The position numbers and the translations under genes are program-made. Positions 52,298 to 61,438 of a DNA stretch of 64,000 nt are shown here, one piece after another. The notes beneath the pieces were generated by a model. It was not told where the DNA came from and did not search any database. It saw nothing but the letters and a program-made list of their open reading frames with translations. Source of the DNA: Deltaproteobacteria bacterium IMCC39146 (GTDB taxonomy: Bacteria; Desulfobacterota; Desulfuromonadia; Desulfuromonadales; BM103); contig JARUHP010000006.1 in the NCBI GenBank assembly GCA_030005635.1, positions 106,252 to 170,251 of the forward strand, read 5' to 3'. The first letter of the stretch is position 1. Every line of letters starts with the position of its first letter.

Positions 52298-53416
52298 ATG
52301 AAAACTGACTTGGATGTCAACACCTCTCCGATCCCTGAGGAGCTCCTCCAGCGCGTGGACGCTCGCGGGATCAATCGTCGCGACTTTATCAAGTTCTGCA
52401 CGGCGACCACTGCTGCCCTGGCTTTGCCGATGAGCTTTATTCCTACCGTCGCGCAAGCCGTTGAAGACAAGCGGCCGCCTGTCATCTGGGTGGAATACCA
52501 GAGTTGCTCCGGTGATTCGGAAGCTTTCCTGCGTGGCAATCAGCCCACCGCCGGAGAGTTGATTCTCGATCTGATCTCTCTAGAATACGCGGATGTCGTG
52601 ATGGCGGCCTCTGGACACCAGGCTGAAGAAGCCAAGCATCAGGCCATGGAGAAGTACAAGGGTCAGTATATTCTGATCGTTGAAGGCTCTATCCCCACCG
52701 GAGCCGATGGCGCCTATTGTACTATCGGTGGCGAGAGCGCCATGGTCGATTGCAAAAAACTGGTACAGAATGCCGCAGCCACCATCTGTGTCGGTTCATG
52801 TTCCTCCTTCGGCGGCATCCCTGCTGCAGCTCCGAACCCGACCAACGCCGTTTCAGTGAGTAGCCTGATGCCGGGTGCGGCAATCATCAATCTACCCGGC
52901 TGCCCCGTCAACGCAACAAACCTGACCGCGACCATCGTCCACTTTATGACCTTTGGTAAACTGCCGGCGGTTGATCGTCTCGGTCGCCCGAAGTTCGCTT
53001 ATGGCAAGCGCATTCATGACAACTGTGAGCGGCGCGGCCATTTCGACGCCGGTCAATATGCAGAGTCTTTTGGCGATGCAGCGCACCGACAGGGTCATTG
53101 CCTCTACAAGCTTGGCTGCAAAGGCCCTGAAACTTTTCACAATTGCCCAACCGTTCGCTACAACGAAGGCACCTCCTGGCCGGTTATGGCCGGTCACGGC
53201 TGCATCGGTTGTTCGGAACCTGGTTTCTGGGACACCATGAGTCCCTTCTACCGGCGCCTGCCCAAGGTCCCCGGTTTTGGAATTGAGGATACGGCCGACA
53301 AGATTGGTATCGGTCTGGCGGCGGCCACCGCAGTGGCTTTCGGTGTCCATGGGGTTGCAAGCTGCTTCCGCAAGGGCGACGCTATGGAAGAAGACAAGGT
53401 CGTAAAGGAGGACTAA
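52298..53416 (+). CDS. hyaS: [NiFe] hydrogenase small subunit, periplasmic, with Tat signal
   Basis: 372 residues from the ATG at 52298 (GGAGG seven bases upstream). The Tat signal is NRRDFIKFC. The iron-sulphur chain is visible: the proximal site has GSCSSFGG and LPGCPVNATN, and the medial and distal clusters have HDNCERRGHF, GCKGPETFHNC and GHGCIGCSEPGFWD. At the first proximal motif the sequence is YQSCSGDSEAF, where most relatives have C-x-x-C; the second Cys is Asp. Such a 3Cys-1Asp proximal cluster is known from oxygen-insensitive actinobacterial-type enzymes. The C-terminus has a membrane anchor (IGIGLAAATAVAFGVHGVAS). It starts an operon with the large subunit, cytochrome b and protease, as in Geobacter Hya. 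Confidence 0.93.
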   Translation: MKTDLDVNTSPIPEELLQRVDARGINRRDFIKFCTATTAALALPMSFIPTVAQAVEDKRPPVIWVEYQSCSGDSEAFLRGNQPTAGELILDLISLEYADVVMAASGHQAEEAKHQAMEKYKGQYILIVEGSIPTGADGAYCTIGGESAMVDCKKLVQNAAATICVGSCSSFGGIPAAAPNPTNAVSVSSLMPGAAIINLPGCPVNATNLTATIVHFMTFGKLPAVDRLGRPKFAYGKRIHDNCERRGHFDAGQYAESFGDAAHRQGHCLYKLGCKGPETFHNCPTVRYNEGTSWPVMAGHGCIGCSEPGFWDTMSPFYRRLPKVPGFGIEDTADKIGIGLAAATAVAFGVHGVASCFRKGDAMEEDKVVKED

Positions 53417-53419
53417 ACG

Positions 53420-55132
53420 ATGGCTAAAAGAATTGCCGTTGATCCGATTACCCGTATTGAGGGTCACCTGCGCATCGAAGCACAGATCGATGGTGGCAAG
53501 ATTGTTGACGCCTGGAGCTCCTCCACGGCCTTCCGTGGCATCGAGACGATTCTCAAGGGGCGTGATCCCCGTGATGCGCATCATTTCACCCAGCGCTTCT
53601 GCGGTGTCTGCACTACGGTTCATTCCATGGCCAGCATCCGTGCCGTGGAAGATGCGCTGAACATTCAGATCCCGGACAATGCCCGCCTGATCCGTAACCT
53701 GATCATGGGTATCCAGAACGTGCAGGATCACGTGATTCACTTCTATCACCTGCATGCGCTTGACTGGGTCGATATCACCAGCGCCCTAGACGCTGACCCG
53801 GTCGCCACGGCCAAATTCGCCCAGTCGATCTCCAACTGGCCGAAATCAAGCGCCACCTACTTCAAGGGTATCAAGGAAAAGCTGGCGGCCTTTGCCGGAA
53901 CCGGCCGCCTTGGTCCTTTCCAGAACGCTTACTGGGGACATAGCGCTTACAAGCTGCCACCCGAAGCGAACCTGATGGCCGTTGCTCATTATCTCGAAGC
54001 ACTCGAGTGGCAAAAAGATGTCATCAAGATTCACGCCATTCTTGGTTCTAAAAATCCGCATCCGCAGACTTTCCTGGTCGGCGGTATGGCGATACCTGTT
54101 GATCCAGACAGCCAGAACGCCATCAACGCTGATAAACTCGCCTACATTCGAAAGCTGCTGCGCAAAGCCCGTGCTTTTGTCGAGCAGGTCTACATCCCGG
54201 ATCTATTGGCAGTCGCTCCAGCCTATCTCGACTGGGCCGGTATCGGCGGTGGTGTTGGCAACTACATGTCCTTCGGTGACTTCCCGATGGACAACAGCCC
54301 TGGCACCGGCAGCCTCTTCTTCCCACGTGGCGTTATCATGGGTAAAGATCTGGCTAATGTCATGGAGATGGACGAGAAGAAGATCACCGAATATGTCACC
54401 CACTCCTGGTACAACTACTCTTCGGGCGACGACAAAGGGTTGCACCCCTACAAGGGTGAGACCAGCCATAACTACACCGGCCCGAAACCACCTTACGACT
54501 TCCTCGACACGGATAACAAGTACTCCTGGGTCAAGTCGCCACGCTACATGGATCAGCCCATGGAGGTCGGCCCTCTGGCACGCATCCTGGTCGCTTATGC
54601 ATCCGGTGTAACTGAGGTTGTCGACACAGTCAACTTTGTCCTTAAAACTCTCGGCGCTCCGGCTTCAGCGCTCTTTTCAACCCTCGGCCGTACCGCCGCT
54701 CGCGGGGTCGACTGTCTGCTGCTCGCCCAGAAAAACGAACTCTGGCTTGATCAACTGGCCGACAACATGGGCCGGGGCATCCTTGATACCTTCAACAAGG
54801 AGAAGTGGGATCCGGCGACCTGGCCGAAGGAAGCACAAGGCTTTGGTTACCACGAAGCACCTCGCGGGGCCCTCGGTCACTTTATCCGCATCGAGAACCA
54901 GAAGATCGCCAATTACCAGGCGGTGGTACCCTCGACCTGGAACGCAGGCCCTCGTGATGCTGCCGGTCAGATGGGGCCCTACGAGTCGGCCCTGATCGGC
55001 ACTCCGATTGCTGATCCGGAGAAGCCGTTGGAAATCTTGCGAACCATCCACTCTTTCGATCCCTGCCTGGCCTGTGCCGTACACGTTATGGATGGCAAAG
55101 GAACAGAGATCGTCAAGGTTCGAGCCCTCTAA
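53420..55132 (+). CDS. hyaL: [NiFe] hydrogenase large (catalytic) subunit
   Basis: 570 residues. Both nickel-binding motifs are intact: RFCGVCTTVH (L1) and DPCLACAVH (L2). After the L2 histidine a 15-residue extension (VMDGKGTEIVKVRAL) remains, which the protease encoded two genes on removes after nickel insertion. The N-terminal RIEGHLRIE and TAFRGIE motifs are standard. It is exported together with the small subunit and oxidises H2 in the periplasm. It starts three bases after hyaS. Confidence 0.96.
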   Translation: MAKRIAVDPITRIEGHLRIEAQIDGGKIVDAWSSSTAFRGIETILKGRDPRDAHHFTQRFCGVCTTVHSMASIRAVEDALNIQIPDNARLIRNLIMGIQNVQDHVIHFYHLHALDWVDITSALDADPVATAKFAQSISNWPKSSATYFKGIKEKLAAFAGTGRLGPFQNAYWGHSAYKLPPEANLMAVAHYLEALEWQKDVIKIHAILGSKNPHPQTFLVGGMAIPVDPDSQNAINADKLAYIRKLLRKARAFVEQVYIPDLLAVAPAYLDWAGIGGGVGNYMSFGDFPMDNSPGTGSLFFPRGVIMGKDLANVMEMDEKKITEYVTHSWYNYSSGDDKGLHPYKGETSHNYTGPKPPYDFLDTDNKYSWVKSPRYMDQPMEVGPLARILVAYASGVTEVVDTVNFVLKTLGAPASALFSTLGRTAARGVDCLLLAQKNELWLDQLADNMGRGILDTFNKEKWDPATWPKEAQGFGYHEAPRGALGHFIRIENQKIANYQAVVPSTWNAGPRDAAGQMGPYESALIGTPIADPEKPLEILRTIHSFDPCLACAVHVMDGKGTEIVKVRAL

Positions 55133-55150
55133 AGGAAGGAGGCGCACACC

Positions 55151-55804
55151 ATGCTGAAAATTTATTACGTATGGGAATTGCCGGTTCGCATCTGCCACTG
55201 GATCAACGTGCTCTCCATGATCATGTTGTCGATCACCGGCTTCTTTATCGGCAGCCCGTTCATAACGGCCCCGGAGACATCGATGTTCGTTATGGGCTGG
55301 ATGCGGTTTTTGCACTTCGCTTTCGCCTACCTCTTCACGGTGTCGGTGGCTGCGCGTATCGTCTGGATGTTCCTCGGCAACCACCACGCGTCCTGGAGGG
55401 CGTTTATCCCCTGGATAACAGCCGAGGGACGGCGCAACTTTATCAAGATGTTTCGGTACTACACCTTCACCGGCAAGAAGATCACCTACGAAGTTGGCCA
55501 TAACCCGGTCGCGGCAACAGCCTATCTCGGTATTTTCGCGCTCTTCATTTTCCAGATTATCTCAGGATTCGCCATGTACGGTCAGTTTGACCCGGGTGGC
55601 TTCTGGAATGGTCTTCTCGGCGGGATCAATGTGTTGGTAGGCAACCAGTGGCTACGCCTTCTGCACCATGGTGTCATGTGGCTGCTGGCCGGCTTCATCA
55701 TCAACCACGTCTACAGCGGCTGGCTGATGGACGTAAAAATGCGCAATGGCACCATGAGTGGCATCTTTAGTGGTTATCGTTACATCGAACCGGAGGATCT
55801 TTAA
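55151..55804 (+). CDS. hyaB: Hydrogenase cytochrome b membrane subunit
   Basis: 217 residues, four membrane helices, HyaC/HybB-type Ni-hydrogenase b-type cytochrome. Heme-ligating histidines are visible in PVRICHWINVLSMI, RFLHFAFAYL and LRLLHHGVMWLLAGFIINHV. It passes electrons from the small subunit into the quinone pool and anchors the enzyme. Its start follows GGAGG; the stop shares a base with the start of the protease gene. Confidence 0.93.
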   Translation: MLKIYYVWELPVRICHWINVLSMIMLSITGFFIGSPFITAPETSMFVMGWMRFLHFAFAYLFTVSVAARIVWMFLGNHHASWRAFIPWITAEGRRNFIKMFRYYTFTGKKITYEVGHNPVAATAYLGIFALFIFQIISGFAMYGQFDPGGFWNGLLGGINVLVGNQWLRLLHHGVMWLLAGFIINHVYSGWLMDVKMRNGTMSGIFSGYRYIEPEDL

Positions 55805-56289
55805 TGTCAATTCTGGTCCTTGGACTGGGCAATACGATCATGACTGATGACGGTTTCGGGGTGAAAGTGGTCACTACACTTTCATCCCGTTACCATTTTC
55901 AGGGCCAGGTGAAGCTGATTGACGGCGGCACCCTGGGCCTTGATCTGCTGCCCGAGCTTGAAGAGCTTGACTCCCTTCTGATTATTGACGCCCTCGATAT
56001 GCGTGCAGAACCCGGTGGCATCTTCCGCCTCGAAGGTGAAGAGGTCCCACGTGCGTTTGCCAGTAAGCTCTCAGTACATCAGATGGGGCTGCAGGATCTG
56101 CTCGCCGTTGCCGAGTTCCAGGGCCACGCTCCGTGCAACCTGGTTGTCTGGGGCGTCCAGCCCGAATGCATTGAAATGGGTACCGAGTTAACGGTAACTG
56201 TGGAGCAGACCGTCGAGCAAGTCGTTGAAAAAGTACTCGAAGAACTAGGCAGCTGGGGGATTCAGTACGAAGAAAAGGATCAGGAGTAA
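55804..56289 (+). CDS. hyaP: Hydrogenase maturation endopeptidase
   Basis: 161 residues of the HyaD/HybD/HycI family. The nickel-recognising acids are visible in LGNTIMTDDGFGVKVV, IDGGTLGLDLLPELEE and IDALDMRAEPGG, and the histidine in LSVHQMGLQDLL. It cleaves the C-terminal tail of the large subunit after nickel insertion. The TAATG junction couples it to hyaB. Confidence 0.93.
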   Translation: MSILVLGLGNTIMTDDGFGVKVVTTLSSRYHFQGQVKLIDGGTLGLDLLPELEELDSLLIIDALDMRAEPGGIFRLEGEEVPRAFASKLSVHQMGLQDLLAVAEFQGHAPCNLVVWGVQPECIEMGTELTVTVEQTVEQVVEKVLEELGSWGIQYEEKDQE

Positions 56290-56292
56290 GCG

Positions 56293-56718
56293 TTGAGAGA
56301 GAGAACCATAAAACAGTACGTCTTATTGTTATTTGTTCTGCTGATAGTTTTTGCCATTGGCGGCTGTGCTGAAGAGAGCGTTGATTACCCCGCTCGTACC
56401 ATGCCCGATGGCATCCTCAAGGATAAGACACTATTGAGTCGTGGCGAAGCACTCTTTATGAATAAATGCGCCTCTTGTCATGGCAAACCCGGCGAAGGGC
56501 GCTCCGACCGAGCGGCCTTCTTTGAACCGCCCGCTCCTGATTTCACCGCTGCACATTATCAACGCATGGACCCTGCCTACCTTTACTGGCGCATCGAAGT
56601 CGGCAAATCGATCGAGCCGTTTCGTTCGCAAGGTTCTGTTATGCCCGCCTGGGGGATGCATTTAACGGAACAACAGCTCTGGCAAATTGTCGCTTACCTG
56701 CAAGTTCGAGCGCACTAG
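56293..56718 (+). CDS. Lipoprotein monohaem cytochrome c
   Basis: 141 residues from a TTG behind AGGAGTAAGCG. Lipoprotein signal VLLLFVLLIVFAIGGC, then a class I cytochrome c with haem motif CASCH (in MNKCASCHGKPGEG) and a distal methionine in GSVMPAWGMHL. It lies three bases after hyaP, so it belongs to the hydrogenase transcript. It may be an extra electron acceptor for the enzyme, in place of or besides cytochrome b, or an oxygen/peroxide-linked electron carrier. Confidence 0.85.
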   Translation: MRERTIKQYVLLLFVLLIVFAIGGCAEESVDYPARTMPDGILKDKTLLSRGEALFMNKCASCHGKPGEGRSDRAAFFEPPAPDFTAAHYQRMDPAYLYWRIEVGKSIEPFRSQGSVMPAWGMHLTEQQLWQIVAYLQVRAH

Positions 56719-57073
56719 ATAGTGGAATTAATCCAAGTAAAACAGCATAGATAGTACACCTTCTCTTTTTAGCCAAAAAAACTCTTTTTTATTCTCACTA
56801 AATTTGATAAGGTGCCGCATTCGCGGCCTTTTGATGAAGGCCATAACCCTAGCCTCTGCAGTCGGTATTCAGTCAATAATGAACCCGTTGATTTTCAGAC
56901 AAAGCCGTCTTGAATTTAATCTCAGTGGTCGCGAACGCAGCGACTGAAAAGAATACTAATGTCTGGCTTGTCCTGAGAGGTTTCAGTGACAAGCCTCTTC
57001 TTTTTTAAACGTAAGAATCAGGAATACATAGGTGAAAGAGTCACTCTTTCACAAACCCCAGGGGAGTCTCACC
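56719..57073 (+). other. Structured leader between the hydrogenase operon and pckA
   Basis: About 355 bases without a gene. It contains a stem GGCCTT/AAGGCC (56825-56842), a second imperfect stem around CAGTGGTCGC/GCGACTG (near 56923-56946), and then a clear terminator at 56965-57007, followed by the pckA ribosome site. If transcription starts upstream of the first stem, this is an attenuator-type leader; otherwise the terminator simply ends the hydrogenase operon. I match it to no known riboswitch class. Confidence 0.45.
56965..57007 (+). terminator. Intrinsic terminator ahead of pckA
   Basis: GGCTTGTC (56965-56972) pairs with GACAAGCC (56988-56995), 8 bp perfect, followed by TCTTCTTTTTT. 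It is 66 bases before the pckA start codon. Confidence 0.75.
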
Positions 57074-58654
57074 ATGTCAAACCTTACCGCCCAGGATCTC
57101 GGACTGAAGAACGTCGGCACAGTTCGCCACAATCTCGGTTATGACGAGTTGTTCGCATTGGAAAGTAGCAATGCAGAAGGTGCTGTTTCTGAGAATGGCA
57201 CCATGATGATCGACACAGGCAAATTCACAGGCCGCTCACCGAAGGACAAGTACTTTGTTCATCAGAAGCCGTCTTTTGAGAACATTGCCTGGGGCAAGAT
57301 CAATCAGGCGATGGCTCCTGAAGTTTTTGACGAGCTTTACAGCGAAGTCCTCGAGCATCTTGACGGCAAGGATCTGTTTGTTACTGACGGTTTCTGTGGT
57401 GCCAACGAAAAGACTCGCACTTCGGCCCGCTTTATTACTGAGTTTGCCTGGCAGTCGCACTTCGTTAAGAACATGTTCATCCGCCCGACAGAAGGTGAGC
57501 TCAGCGCTTTTGCTCCTCAGTTTACCGTTTATAACGCCTGCAGCCTGACCAACAAAAACTGGGAAAAGCACGGTCTTAACTCCGAGGTCTTCGTGGTCTT
57601 CAACATCGAGAAGAATATTGCGATCATCGGTGGCACCTGGTACGGCGGAGAAATGAAAAAAGGCATCTTCACCATGATGAACTACTGGCTGCCGCTGCAG
57701 GGAATTCTCTCCATGCATTGTTCGGCAAACGTTGGTCAAGATGGTGACGTCGCACTCTTTTTTGGACTGTCAGGGACCGGCAAGACCACTCTCTCTACCG
57801 ACCCCAAGCGCAAGTTGATCGGTGATGACGAGCACGGTTGGGATGACGATGGCATCTTCAACTTCGAAGGGGGTTGCTATGCCAAGACGATCAATCTGAG
57901 TAAAGAGAACGAACCTGAAATCTATAAGGCGATCCAGCGCAACGCACTGCTGGAAAATGTTGTCGCTGATGACAGCGGCATCATCGATTTCGACAGCGAC
58001 GCAAAAACCGAGAATACCCGCGTCTCTTACCCTATCGATCATATCTCCAACCATGACCCGAGTCTCAAGGGCGGCCATCCGAAGAACATCATTTTCCTCA
58101 CCTGTGACGCCTTCGGTGTTCTGCCTCCGGTCTCCAAGTTGACCAAAGAGCAGGCGATGTACTACTTCCTCTCCGGTTATACTGCGAAGGTTGCCGGTAC
58201 GGAGCGTGGTGTGACCGAGCCTCAGGCAACTTTCTCCGCCTGCTTCGGCGAAGCTTTCCTGCCCCTCCACCCCACAGCTTACGCTAAACTTCTTGGTGAG
58301 AAGATGGATGGTCACAATGTTAACGCCTACCTGGTCAACACCGGTTGGGTTGGCGGTGGGTACGGCGTCGGTAGCCGTATGAGCATCAAGGCAACCCGTG
58401 CCTGCATCAATGCCATCCTCGATGGCAGCATCAACGATGTTGACTTCGACGAGACACCTTGGTTCCGCCTTCAGATTCCCAAGACGCTGCCAGGTGTCGA
58501 AACTCAACTTCTCAACCCGCGCAATGCCTGGGAAAACAAACAGTCTTTTGATAACACCGCAAACAAGTTGGCCGGTATGTTCATTGAGAATTTCAAGAAG
58601 TACACCACCGAAAATGACGACTTTGATTACACTCAGGCTGGTCCGAAAGTCTGA
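57074..58654 (+). CDS. pckA: Phosphoenolpyruvate carboxykinase (ATP)
   Basis: 526 residues from the ATG at 57074 (GGGGAG seven bases upstream); a GTG 42 bases earlier has no site. It turns oxaloacetate and ATP into phosphoenolpyruvate. Seen: [10 protein letters not shown], the kinase-1a motif [20 protein letters not shown], metal-binding [20 protein letters not shown], and [20 protein letters not shown] near the end. This is the ATP-dependent family, used in gluconeogenesis or, in reverse, in fermentation. Monocistronic with its own terminator. Confidence 0.96.
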   Translation: MSNLTAQDLGLKNVGTVRHNLGYDELFALESSNAEGAVSENGTMMIDTGKFTGRSPKDKYFVHQKPSFENIAWGKINQAMAPEVFDELYSEVLEHLDGKDLFVTDGFCGANEKTRTSARFITEFAWQSHFVKNMFIRPTEGELSAFAPQFTVYNACSLTNKNWEKHGLNSEVFVVFNIEKNIAIIGGTWYGGEMKKGIFTMMNYWLPLQGILSMHCSANVGQDGDVALFFGLSGTGKTTLSTDPKRKLIGDDEHGWDDDGIFNFEGGCYAKTINLSKENEPEIYKAIQRNALLENVVADDSGIIDFDSDAKTENTRVSYPIDHISNHDPSLKGGHPKNIIFLTCDAFGVLPPVSKLTKEQAMYYFLSGYTAKVAGTERGVTEPQATFSACFGEAFLPLHPTAYAKLLGEKMDGHNVNAYLVNTGWVGGGYGVGSRMSIKATRACINAILDGSINDVDFDETPWFRLQIPKTLPGVETQLLNPRNAWENKQSFDNTANKLAGMFIENFKKYTTENDDFDYTQAGPKV

Positions 58655-58679
58655 TCTAGTCAATCAATATGAAACAGAT

Positions 58680-58705
58680 AAAGGGCGTCCATTAGGGCGC
58701 CCTTT
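58680..58705 (+). terminator. Terminator of pckA
   Basis: AAAGGGCG (58680-58687) pairs with CGCCCTTT (58698-58705), starting 25 bases after the stop codon. Confidence 0.8.
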
Positions 58706-58793
58706 ATGTTTTGGCAAGATCATAAGTGTTGGACCGCTTTTCAAAAGTATGATGCCAGGAAAAGATTGGTTACAAGAAAATCCTTATAGTTAA

Positions 58794-58835
58794 CCCTTTG
58801 CGTCTTTCTCTGTTTACCTTGGCGTCTTTGCGTTA
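58794..58835. repeat. Dispersed intergenic repeat, third copy
   Basis: It starts CCCTTTGCGTCTTTC and ends GGCGTCTTTGCGTTA, the same element as 30979-31019 read on the other strand, with the same order of the two CGCAAAG boxes. Confidence 0.75.
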
Positions 58836-58923
58836 ATCTTGTTTCCAGTTTGCCTTATTGACAAGTCTCGCTATACGTTTAGATTGTAGAAGTTACCAAA
58901 TATAATTCCTGAGGAAAACTATT

Positions 58924-59406
58924 ATGCAACTTGAAATATTCACCACCGGCGGCACGATTGACAAGGTCTATTTTGACGCCAAAAGCAAGTTCGAGGTTGG
59001 CGAACCGCAGATCCTGGAGGTCTTGCGTGAGGCAAATCTAAGCATTGATTACCTGGTGACACCACTGATGCGCAAGGACAGCCTAGAATTAACTGATGAG
59101 GACAGGGAACAGGTACGGAAGGCGGTTGAAACTTCTCCGGCGACCCGAATTGTCATAACGCACGGTACTGACACAATGACAGACACCGCCAGGACTCTAG
59201 CCGGGATCGTTGGCAAAACGATTGTTCTGACCGGTGCTATGCAACCGGCGCGGTTTCGTTTCACAGACGCCGTGTTCAACATTGCCAGTGCCATGATGGC
59301 CGCACAAACACTTGCCGAAGGCGTTTACATCACCATGAACGGTCAGGTCTTTGACCCGGCAACAACGCGTAAGAATGTTGAAATGAATCGCTTCGAAGCC
59401 ATCTAG
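58924..59406 (+). CDS. Short asparaginase-domain protein
   Basis: 160 residues, equal to the N-terminal catalytic domain of L-asparaginases. The two active-site threonines lie in FTTGGTIDKVYFD and ITHGTDTMTDTA; GAMQPARFRFTDAVFN is also typical. Full asparaginases have about 330 residues; a free-standing 160-residue family ending KNxExNRFE(E/A)x is common in proteobacteria, and this one ends in the same way, so I regard it as complete. Whether it hydrolyses asparagine is not known. Its stop codon lies inside the repeat at 59402-59437. Confidence 0.85.
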   Translation: MQLEIFTTGGTIDKVYFDAKSKFEVGEPQILEVLREANLSIDYLVTPLMRKDSLELTDEDREQVRKAVETSPATRIVITHGTDTMTDTARTLAGIVGKTIVLTGAMQPARFRFTDAVFNIASAMMAAQTLAEGVYITMNGQVFDPATTRKNVEMNRFEAI

Positions 59407-59437
59407 CAAACTGTCAGACTAACCATGGACTGGCTGC
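59402..59437. repeat. 36-base dispersed repeat, copy 2
   Basis: It begins TCTAGCAAAC and ends CATGGACTGGCTGC; 32 of 36 positions agree with 43831-43866. The TAG in its first five bases is the stop codon of the asparaginase-domain gene. Confidence 0.7.
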
Positions 59438-59481
59438 TAGCAGGAACGAAATAATCCAATCAGGCTCCATGACAGAAAGAG

Positions 59482-59516
59482 AAAAGGCGCAAAGAATAAA
59501 ATTCTTTGCGCCTTTT
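59482..59516. terminator. Strong bidirectional terminator
   Basis: AAAAGGCGCAAAGAAT (59482-59497) pairs perfectly with ATTCTTTGCGCCTTTT (59501-59516) around a three-base loop, placed between convergent genes. Confidence 0.9.
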
Positions 59517-59536
59517 TCATGTTTGTTGAATCAGAG

Positions 59537-60307
59537 TTACAGGATCTGACTTAAGAACAACTTGGTCCTCTCGTTTTGCGGATTGTCGAAGAAGTCATGC
59601 GGATTGTTCTCTTCCACGACCTGTCCTTCGTCCATGAACATTACGCGGTCGGCGACACTCTTGGCGAAACCCATCTCGTGGGTAACGACGAGCATCGTCA
59701 TGCCTTCTTCGGCCAGATCGATCATAACGTCGAGGACCTCTTTGATCATCTCCGGATCCAGGGCCGAAGTTGGCTCATCAAACAGCATCACTTCCGGCTT
59801 CATGCAGAGGCTGCGGGCAATGGCAACGCGTTGCTGCTGACCACCGGAGAGCTGTCCAGGGAACTTCAGTGCCTGCTCGGCGATATGCACCTTTTCCAGA
59901 TACATCATCGCCATCTCTTCAGCATCTTTCTTCGGTGTCTTGCGAACCCAAATCGGTCCCAGGGTCAGATTCTCGAGAATAGTCAGATGCGGGAAGAGGT
60001 TGAAATGCTGGAAGACCATGCCGACTTCTGCACGAACTTTCTCAATATTCTTGATGTCATTGGTCAACTCTGTGCCGTTGACGATGATCTGCCCGCGCTG
60101 ATGTTCCTCCAGCCGATTGATACAGCGGATCAGGGTTGATTTACCGGAGCCCGAAGGCCCGCAGATAACAATCCGTTCACCCAACTTCACTTTCAGGTTG
60201 ATGTCGCTCAAAACATGAAAGTCCCCATACCACTTGTGCATGCTGTTGACTTCAATGATGGGCGCTCTATCAGCGTTTTCTGCAGTTTGCTTTTCAGTCT
60301 CGTTCAT
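59537..60307 (-). CDS. aapP: General amino-acid ABC transporter, ATP-binding subunit
   Basis: 256 residues, GlnQ/AapP family. Walker [16 protein letters not shown]-loop [12 protein letters not shown], signature [15 protein letters not shown], Walker [15 protein letters not shown] and the switch VTHEMG are complete. It powers uptake by AapQ/AapM. It is the last gene of the operon, which is terminated by the stem at 59482. Confidence 0.95.
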   Translation of the reverse strand: MNETEKQTAENADRAPIIEVNSMHKWYGDFHVLSDINLKVKLGERIVICGPSGSGKSTLIRCINRLEEHQRGQIIVNGTELTNDIKNIEKVRAEVGMVFQHFNLFPHLTILENLTLGPIWVRKTPKKDAEEMAMMYLEKVHIAEQALKFPGQLSGGQQQRVAIARSLCMKPEVMLFDEPTSALDPEMIKEVLDVMIDLAEEGMTMLVVTHEMGFAKSVADRVMFMDEGQVVEENNPHDFFDNPQNERTKLFLSQIL

Positions 60308-60339
60308 AAATCTCTCGCAAGTTTCGGCCTGCTGAATAA

Positions 60340-61434
60340 TCAGCGACCCGTGTGCAGTGATTTTTCCAGTTTACGACTGTAGCTCGACATGGCGTAGCAA
60401 CAGATGAAATAAAGGACCGCCAGGAAGATGTAAGCTTCGGTCGAATAGCCGGTCCACTTCGGATTCGACAGGGTAACCTTGGTTGTCTTCAAGACGTCAT
60501 AAAGTGCGATGATGACGACCAGAGATGTATCTTTAAAAGCAGACAGCAAGATACCCAAGGACGGTGGAATGACGATCTTCAACGCCTGCGGCAGAATGAT
60601 CAGCCGCATCGTTTGATTGTAGTTCAGGCCGAGCGAGTCGGCAGCTTCAAACTGACCGCGTGGCATCGCCTGCAGGCCACCACGAACGACCTCGGCTATA
60701 TAGGCAGCCGTGAACAGGATGATAGCAACCTGGGCGCGCAACACCTTATCGATGGTTATGCCCTCGGGCAGGAAGAGCGGAAACAGGATAGAGGACATGA
60801 AGAGCAGACTGATCAGTGGCACGCCACGAATCATTTCAATGTACACCACGCAGAGGGTTTTTATTGCCGGCATCCTTGATTGACGACCAAGCGCCAGCAA
60901 GACCCCAAGGGGATAAGCTGCGACCATGCCAAAGAAGGAGAGCATAAACGTCAGCGGCAGTCCGCTCCACTGGGCTGTTTCAACGACCTGCATGCCGAAG
61001 ACGCCACCATACATCAAGGTGCCCATGACAATTATGCCGATCAGCCAGTAGATGCCGAGAGATTTTTTCCAGTGGTTACTGTTCTTGGAGAAGAACACCA
61101 GACCAAGGAGAATCAGCATGGCACTTCCGGGTCGCCACTGCGCCCCATCGGGGAAAAAGCCGAAAATGATGAAGCTGATGTTCTGTGGAATGATCGACCA
61201 ACAGGCACCTTCGATGTCGCGACAAGCTTCTGAGGGAGTGTTCCAGACGCTGTCGATAAACGCCCAGCTGATGAATGGCGGGACTACCTGCCAGAGGAGC
61301 ACTGCGAAGAGGATTGTCAGCACCGAGTTGTACCAGGTGTTGAACAGGTTGCCATGCAGCCAGCCGAGCACACCGACTTCTGTGACGGGCGGCTTGAGAT
61401 ATTCGCGGCTGGGAGCTGTGTTCGGTGTATTCAT
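60340..61434 (-). CDS. aapM: General amino-acid ABC transporter, permease AapM
   Basis: 364 residues. The long N-terminal part (about 150 residues with [20 protein letters not shown]) is typical of AapM/BztC. The permease core ends with the EAA loop [27 protein letters not shown] region ([14 protein letters not shown]). It forms the membrane channel with AapQ. The gap to aapP is 32 bases. Confidence 0.93.
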   Translation of the reverse strand: MNTPNTAPSREYLKPPVTEVGVLGWLHGNLFNTWYNSVLTILFAVLLWQVVPPFISWAFIDSVWNTPSEACRDIEGACWSIIPQNISFIIFGFFPDGAQWRPGSAMLILLGLVFFSKNSNHWKKSLGIYWLIGIIVMGTLMYGGVFGMQVVETAQWSGLPLTFMLSFFGMVAAYPLGVLLALGRQSRMPAIKTLCVVYIEMIRGVPLISLLFMSSILFPLFLPEGITIDKVLRAQVAIILFTAAYIAEVVRGGLQAMPRGQFEAADSLGLNYNQTMRLIILPQALKIVIPPSLGILLSAFKDTSLVVIIALYDVLKTTKVTLSNPKWTGYSTEAYIFLAVLYFICCYAMSSYSRKLEKSLHTGR

Positions 61435-61438
61435 ATGA

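Noticed and set aside
52892..53755. 287-codon minus-strand frame
   Set aside because: Antisense to the two hydrogenase subunit genes, whose cluster and nickel motifs are certain.
56860..56925. Cyclic di-GMP (GEMM) riboswitch before pckA
   Set aside because: A short ACAAAGCC stretch recalled it, but the conserved core and the paired stems of the class are missing.
57770..58663. 297-codon minus-strand frame
   Set aside because: Antisense to pckA, without ribosome site or family motif.
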